From contig CAZAMP010000008.1 of the NCBI GenBank assembly GCA_964486455.1, positions 1-64,000 on the forward strand: DNA of 64,000 nucleotides, in the 5' to 3' direction. Under the pieces are notes generated by a model. The model was not told the origin of the DNA, did no database searches, and was given only the letters and a program-made list of their open reading frames with translations. The translations under genes were made by a program, and so were the position numbers. Origin of the DNA: CAZAMP01 sp964486455. Its GTDB lineage: Bacteria; Eisenbacteria; RBG-16-71-46; CAZAMP01. The first letter of the stretch is position 1. Every line of letters begins with the position of its first letter. Shown here piece by piece: positions 60,175 through 64,000 of the stretch.

Positions 60175-61776
60175 ATGTCGAAGCAACTCGAGTTCGACAG
60201 CGCGGCGCGCGACGCCCTTCGGGCCGGTGTGGACAAGCTGGCCGACGCGGTCAACGTGACGCTCGGTCCGCGCGGCCGCAATGTCATATTGGATAAGAAG
60301 TTCGGTGCGCCGACCATCACCTGCGACGGGGTCACGATTGCCAAGGAGATCGAGCTCGCCGACCCGTACGAGAACCTGGGGGCACAGCTGCTCAAGGAAG
60401 TCGCGACCAAGACGCAGGATGACGCCGGAGACGGCACGACCACGGCCTGTGTTCTGGGGCAGGCGATGGTGCGCACCGGGCTCAGGCAGGTGACCGCGGG
60501 GGCCAACCCGATGGCGGTCAAGCGCGGGATGGATCGCGCGTGCGACGCGCTCATCGAGAAGCTCGCCGAGTCCTCGCGCACGGTGCGCGGCCGGGAGCAG
60601 ATCCAGCACGTCGCAATGATCGCCGCCAACAATGACGAGGAGATCGGTGAGCTGATCGCCCGCTCCCTCGAAGATGTGGGCAAAGACGGCGTCGTCCAGG
60701 TCGAAGAGGCTAAGTCGATCGCCACGAGCCTCGACACCGTCAAGGGGATGCAGTTCGATCGCGGCTATCTCTCGCCTTACTTCGTGTCCGACGCCGAGCG
60801 CATGGAGGTCGTGATCGAAGATGCCTATCTGCTCATTCACGACAAGAAGATCTCGGCGATGAAGGACCTGCTGCCGATCCTCGAGAAGATCGTGCAGCTC
60901 GGTAAGCCGCTCATGATTCTGGCGGAAGACGTGGACGGCGAGGCGCTCGCCACGCTGGTGGTGAACAAGATCCGTGGCACGTTCAACTGCTGCGCGGTCA
61001 AGGCGCCCGGCTACGGTGATCGGCGCAAGGCCATGCTCGAGGACATTGCCGTCCTGACCGGGGGACGTGTGCTGAGCGAGGAGATGGGTTTCAAGCTCGA
61101 GAACGCGACCACGGCCGATCTCGGTCAAGCGCGCCGGATCGTCATCGACAAGGACAACACGACCATCATCCAAGGCGCCGGGAAGAAGAAAGCGATCGAG
61201 GAGCGGTGCGGTGAAATCCGCGCGGCGATCGAGAACACGACGAGCGATTGGGACGGTGAGAAGCTACAGGAGCGTCTCGCGAAGCTCGCCGGTGGTGTCG
61301 CCGTCATCAGCGTCGGCGCGGCCACTGAGGTCGAGCTGAAGGAGCGGAAGTCACGCGTCGAGGACGCGCTCGCGGCCACGCGAGCCGCGATCGAGGAGGG
61401 CGTCGTGGTCGGCGGCGGCGTGGCGCTCATCCGCGCGGGAGAGAGCCTGGACGACGTCAGATACGACGGCGACGAGGATCTCGGACGCAAAGTCGTGATC
61501 AACGCGCTGACCGCGCCCGCGCACCGCATCGCGACCAATGCCGGAGAGGAAGGCGCGGTCGTCGTCGAGCAGATCCGGGCGAAGAAGGGAGCCTATGGCT
61601 TCAACGCTCAGAGCCGCGATCTGGTCGATCTCCAGAAGGACGGTGTGCTGGATCCCGCGAAGGTCACACGCGTCGCATTGCAAAATGCAGTGTCGATCGC
61701 CGGCCTCATCCTCACCACGGAGACGTTGGTGACGGAAAAGGTCGAGGATGACGAAGAGGACGAGGGGGACGGCTAG
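60175..61776 (+). CDS. groL: Chaperonin GroEL
   Basis: This is a 533-residue chaperonin. It has LGPRGRNVILDKKFGAPTIT, DDAGDGTTTACVLGQAMV (ATP site), VEEAKSIATSLDTVKGMQFD, and VVGGGVALIRAGESL. The C-terminus ends EDDEEDEGDG without the usual Gly-Gly-Met repeats. AAGGAGG precedes the ATG. The operon is closed by a strong terminator at 61804. Whether other groEL copies exist is not visible here. Confidence 0.97.
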   Translation: MSKQLEFDSAARDALRAGVDKLADAVNVTLGPRGRNVILDKKFGAPTITCDGVTIAKEIELADPYENLGAQLLKEVATKTQDDAGDGTTTACVLGQAMVRTGLRQVTAGANPMAVKRGMDRACDALIEKLAESSRTVRGREQIQHVAMIAANNDEEIGELIARSLEDVGKDGVVQVEEAKSIATSLDTVKGMQFDRGYLSPYFVSDAERMEVVIEDAYLLIHDKKISAMKDLLPILEKIVQLGKPLMILAEDVDGEALATLVVNKIRGTFNCCAVKAPGYGDRRKAMLEDIAVLTGGRVLSEEMGFKLENATTADLGQARRIVIDKDNTTIIQGAGKKKAIEERCGEIRAAIENTTSDWDGEKLQERLAKLAGGVAVISVGAATEVELKERKSRVEDALAATRAAIEEGVVVGGGVALIRAGESLDDVRYDGDEDLGRKVVINALTAPAHRIATNAGEEGAVVVEQIRAKKGAYGFNAQSRDLVDLQKDGVLDPAKVTRVALQNAVSIAGLILTTETLVTEKVEDDEEDEGDG

Positions 61777-61803
61777 ACCCCGTCGTTTGAATAACGTAGA
61801 GAT

Positions 61804-61834
61804 ACGGCCCCGGACGCTCGTTCGGGGCCGTTTT
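61804..61834 (+). terminator. Rho-independent terminator of groESL
   Basis: ACGGCCCCG (61804-61812) pairs with CGGGGCCGT (61823-61831) over nine bp with a 10-base loop, and TTTT begins at 61831. Confidence 0.85.
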
Positions 61835-61949
61835 CATCCACTCGCCGATCTGCCCCCTGCATCCCTAGGCTGAAGCGGCCGATATCCGTATAGATCTCAC
61901 GGTTCACGCCCTTTGATTCGCACTCTTGAAGCAGGGGGGTTTCGGGCCT

Positions 61950-63968
61950 ATGGGCGGATCACGGCAGACGTGGTGGGCGCGTTCGAGCGCCCTTGTTCTA
62001 TTGGTAGTTTTGATGCTCACCGCCTGCGCGTTCGAGGCTCCCGAGGCCCCGACGTTCCAGACGCAGGTGGTTCTTCCCTTCCCTCTCCGCACGTACACGA
62101 TCGAAGAGCTCATCGAGGGTACCGACGGAGTCATTATCGATTCGTCCGGCATCCGCATCTCGCAGGGTGGGGATATCGACGCTGTTCAGATCGATGATGA
62201 GCTCACGACCTCGATCGCCGGCGTGTCGTTCTCCAGCGTCATCGGGTCCTTCTCGCTCGAGGAGGGGATGGCGGCAAACGTGAACTTCGCTTACTCGGAT
62301 CTCGCGCCCGGCGCGCCGACCGGAAGCGTGATCGTTCCGCCGTTCCCGTTCGACATCCCGGAACGGGAAGTCAGCGGTCTGAATCAGTTCTCCGAGGTGA
62401 CGTTCGCGACCGGCGATCTGATCATCGAGGCGACGAATGAGCTGCCGGTGCCGATCTCCGGCGCATCCGTCCCGCCGCCCGGTTTCGCTCTCATCGTCCG
62501 AAACGGCTTCGGGGGTGAGATCTTGGTGGACTGGGTCCGTCCGGACGAAATCGAACCCGGGGAGACCGTATCCACGACGGTGGACATGGCCGGAAAGACG
62601 ATGGGGAGCACGATTACGGTCGCGATCGAGGGCGCGTCGAACGGAAGCGACGGGCAGTTCGTTGACATCGTGGCCGAAGAAGGCGTTTCGGTGGAGGTTC
62701 GGCTTGAAAACGTGACGGCCTCGAGCGCCACGGCGCAGGTCCCCGAGCAACGTTTCGGAGACGCGGGAACCGCGTCGTGGAGCGACAGCCTGCTGATGAA
62801 GGAAGCGGCCATCGATTCCGGACGGACAACGATCTCGCTCCAGAACGCGACGCCGCTGGATGCGACGCTCCAGCTTCGCTTCCCGGATTTCTTCGTCGGC
62901 ACCGACACATTGAGCATGGACATTCCTCTGGCGGCCGGCGCGTCCGACGTTCGGCAGCTGGATTTCGCGGGCGCCCGTTTCCTGGCCGATGAGCCCACGA
63001 GCGAAACGAGCTACGCGATTCGCGTTCGAACCGAGGACACGGGTGATCAGGAAGTCCTGCTCTCGTCAACGGACTCCATTTCGGTGACGGTGGGGGACAT
63101 CGATCTGCGACTCGCGTGGGTGGAGGCGGTGACGTACGGCATCGAGACATCTTTCGGGCCGTACGAAGAGACGTTCGAGTGGCCCGATGAGATGGACCCG
63201 TTCACTCTGGGCGCGGCCAGTCTGATGCTGACGCTGCAAAACGAGATCGGGACCGTGATCGATGGTGAGATCACGATTGAGGCGTTCTCCGACACCGATA
63301 CGGAGACGCTCGTCGAGACGGTCACCGTCCAGGCTGGGGCGCTCGACGTTCCGGTGGTGACCGAGATTGTGCTCGACGAGTCGAACAGCAATATCCTCGA
63401 TCTCTTGGCGATTCAACCGACGCGGATGGAGATGTCCGGGACCTTCGAGGTCCGTAGCGGACAGCTCGTTCGCATGGATCGGACCGCTGAGATCGGAGGA
63501 TCGTACGGCATCGAGGCCCCATTCGAGTTCGAGGTGACGGGCGGCGCGATCCTGCCCGATCCGTCGGAACTCGGTCTCGATGAGGACACGCGGAGTGAGC
63601 TGAGCGGGCGGGTCACGAACGTCAGGTTCGAGGCGAAGCTGACGAACGGGTTTCCGTTCGGAGCGTCCGCCACGCTGGTCTTCGGGCAGAACCCGGCCAC
63701 ACTGTTCGACACTCCCGATGTCGCCATGGATCCGGTGAACGCACCCGCCGCGCGCGTCAATCAGGTGAGCGGCAAGACGGAGGAGCCCACCGAGAGCGTG
63801 AGCACCATCATCCTTGGTGAGGAGGCGATGGATGTTCTGCTCGGTCCCGATGTCTACATGGGTGTTCAGGTTGACGTCGAGCCGACCGACGGCGTCGTCG
63901 TCGTATCGCCCGACGCGGAGGTTGCCGTTCGCGGCGTGCTGGTCATTGACTTGACGGTGGATGAATAA
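61950..63968 (+). CDS. Large lipoprotein of unknown function
   Basis: The ATG at 61950 is chosen because AGGGGGG lies ten bases upstream; a TTG at 61926 in frame lacks a site. The 672-residue product has a lipoprotein signal with lipobox LTAC (Cys26). The mature chain is rich in beta-strand, Thr, Val, Asp and Glu, with repeated segments such as FSSVIGSFSLEEGM and VSFSDTDTETLVETVTVQ-like stretches, suggesting stacked beta-sandwich domains. No catalytic motif or known family is recognised. It is followed by an overlapping start of another gene (TAATG), so an outer-membrane or secretion partner may be encoded next. The terminator of groESL just upstream makes it a separate unit. Confidence 0.78.
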   Translation: MGGSRQTWWARSSALVLLVVLMLTACAFEAPEAPTFQTQVVLPFPLRTYTIEELIEGTDGVIIDSSGIRISQGGDIDAVQIDDELTTSIAGVSFSSVIGSFSLEEGMAANVNFAYSDLAPGAPTGSVIVPPFPFDIPEREVSGLNQFSEVTFATGDLIIEATNELPVPISGASVPPPGFALIVRNGFGGEILVDWVRPDEIEPGETVSTTVDMAGKTMGSTITVAIEGASNGSDGQFVDIVAEEGVSVEVRLENVTASSATAQVPEQRFGDAGTASWSDSLLMKEAAIDSGRTTISLQNATPLDATLQLRFPDFFVGTDTLSMDIPLAAGASDVRQLDFAGARFLADEPTSETSYAIRVRTEDTGDQEVLLSSTDSISVTVGDIDLRLAWVEAVTYGIETSFGPYEETFEWPDEMDPFTLGAASLMLTLQNEIGTVIDGEITIEAFSDTDTETLVETVTVQAGALDVPVVTEIVLDESNSNILDLLAIQPTRMEMSGTFEVRSGQLVRMDRTAEIGGSYGIEAPFEFEVTGGAILPDPSELGLDEDTRSELSGRVTNVRFEAKLTNGFPFGASATLVFGQNPATLFDTPDVAMDPVNAPAARVNQVSGKTEEPTESVSTIILGEEAMDVLLGPDVYMGVQVDVEPTDGVVVVSPDAEVAVRGVLVIDLTVDE

Positions 63969-64000
63969 TGATGAAATCCATTCAATTCCATATCGTGTTT
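63968..64000 (+). CDS. Start of a further gene, 3' partial
   Basis: An ATG at 63968 overlaps the preceding stop (TAATG) and reads MMKSIQFHIVF to the window edge. The basic start followed by hydrophobic residues looks like a signal peptide. Too short to identify. Confidence 0.45.
   Translation, partial: MMKSIQFHIVF

Overview
The window is a 64 kb piece of a GC-rich, gene-dense bacterial chromosome with no plasmid, phage or insertion-sequence signature. The organism is diderm: it has at least three lipobox lipoproteins that resemble envelope proteins, a TonB-type C-terminal domain, a SPOR-domain protein, TatC, GmhA (heptose synthesis) and RfbD. Secreted proteins end in a FlgD-like/type IX-type C-terminal domain beginning with PNPFNP or PNPY. 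That domain, the MglA/roadblock pair and the strings of Ig-like DPDG modules suggest a lineage near the FCB group or one of its candidate phyla (Eisenbacteria, Krumholzibacteriota or Latescibacterota type). This placement is inference from protein style; no rRNA is present to settle it.

Layout. 1-9460: cell-surface or secreted proteins (a 5' partial sorting-domain protein, two overlapping Ig-like lipoproteins, a seven-repeat propeller protein). 9562-12285: pyruvate phosphate dikinase. 12519-14864 (minus): Ser/Thr kinase fused to a TPR-like region. 15230-16929: CDP-alcohol phosphatidyltransferase plus sirtuin. 17058-19653: two periplasmic TPR proteins and a cyclophilin. 19847-24098: a translation block with cysteine desulfurase, MnmA, all four serine tRNAs, tRNA-Arg(ACG), its deaminase TadA, tRNA-Ala(CGC) and SRP RNA. 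24132-26817: dnaX-ybaB-recR. 26915-29796 (minus): GT39-like glycosyltransferase and an SGNH hydrolase. 30112-32913: roadblock/MglA pair, pgpA, cinA. 33564-41907: thpR, recA, recX, alaS, rfbD, gmhA, a UbiA-type prenyltransferase, ispE. 41999-47437: tRNA-Gln, prs, rplY, pth, rpsF, rpsR, rplI, a lipoprotein parvulin, a bifunctional-nuclease-family protein. 47566-48264 (minus): TonB-like protein. 48435-59741: an EF-G2-like factor, selA, a degenerate ParA/CpsD-like ATPase fused to SPOR, smc, tatC, coaX. 59795-61834: CIRCE-controlled groESL with terminator. 61950-64000: a large lipoprotein and the first codons of one more gene.

How the parts work together. Cysteine desulfurase can supply sulfur to MnmA for tRNA U34 thiolation, and TadA edits A34 of tRNA-Arg(ACG), whose gene lies 78 bases upstream of it. 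The whole set follows a consensus promoter whose -10 box contains the mnmA stop codon. RecA and RecX form a recombination core with RecR and DnaX nearby. RecX is chained by four stop-start overlaps to alaS and envelope-sugar genes. CDP-alcohol phosphatidyltransferase and PgpA belong to phospholipid synthesis, though they are 15 kb apart.

The least ordinary signals are: a 26-bp perfect palindrome in an AT-rich island upstream of thpR-recA; a family of GC-rich hairpin repeats in intergenic gaps, with a 545-base inverted arrangement between tRNA genes; tadA overlapping a tRNA gene by 47 bases; an 18-bp repeat array in rplI that offers a ladder of in-frame start codons to the next gene; acidic tails on three ribosomal proteins of one operon; and the ATPase-SPOR fusion whose Walker A lysine is lost. 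I did not find a clearly new multi-gene defence or metabolic system.
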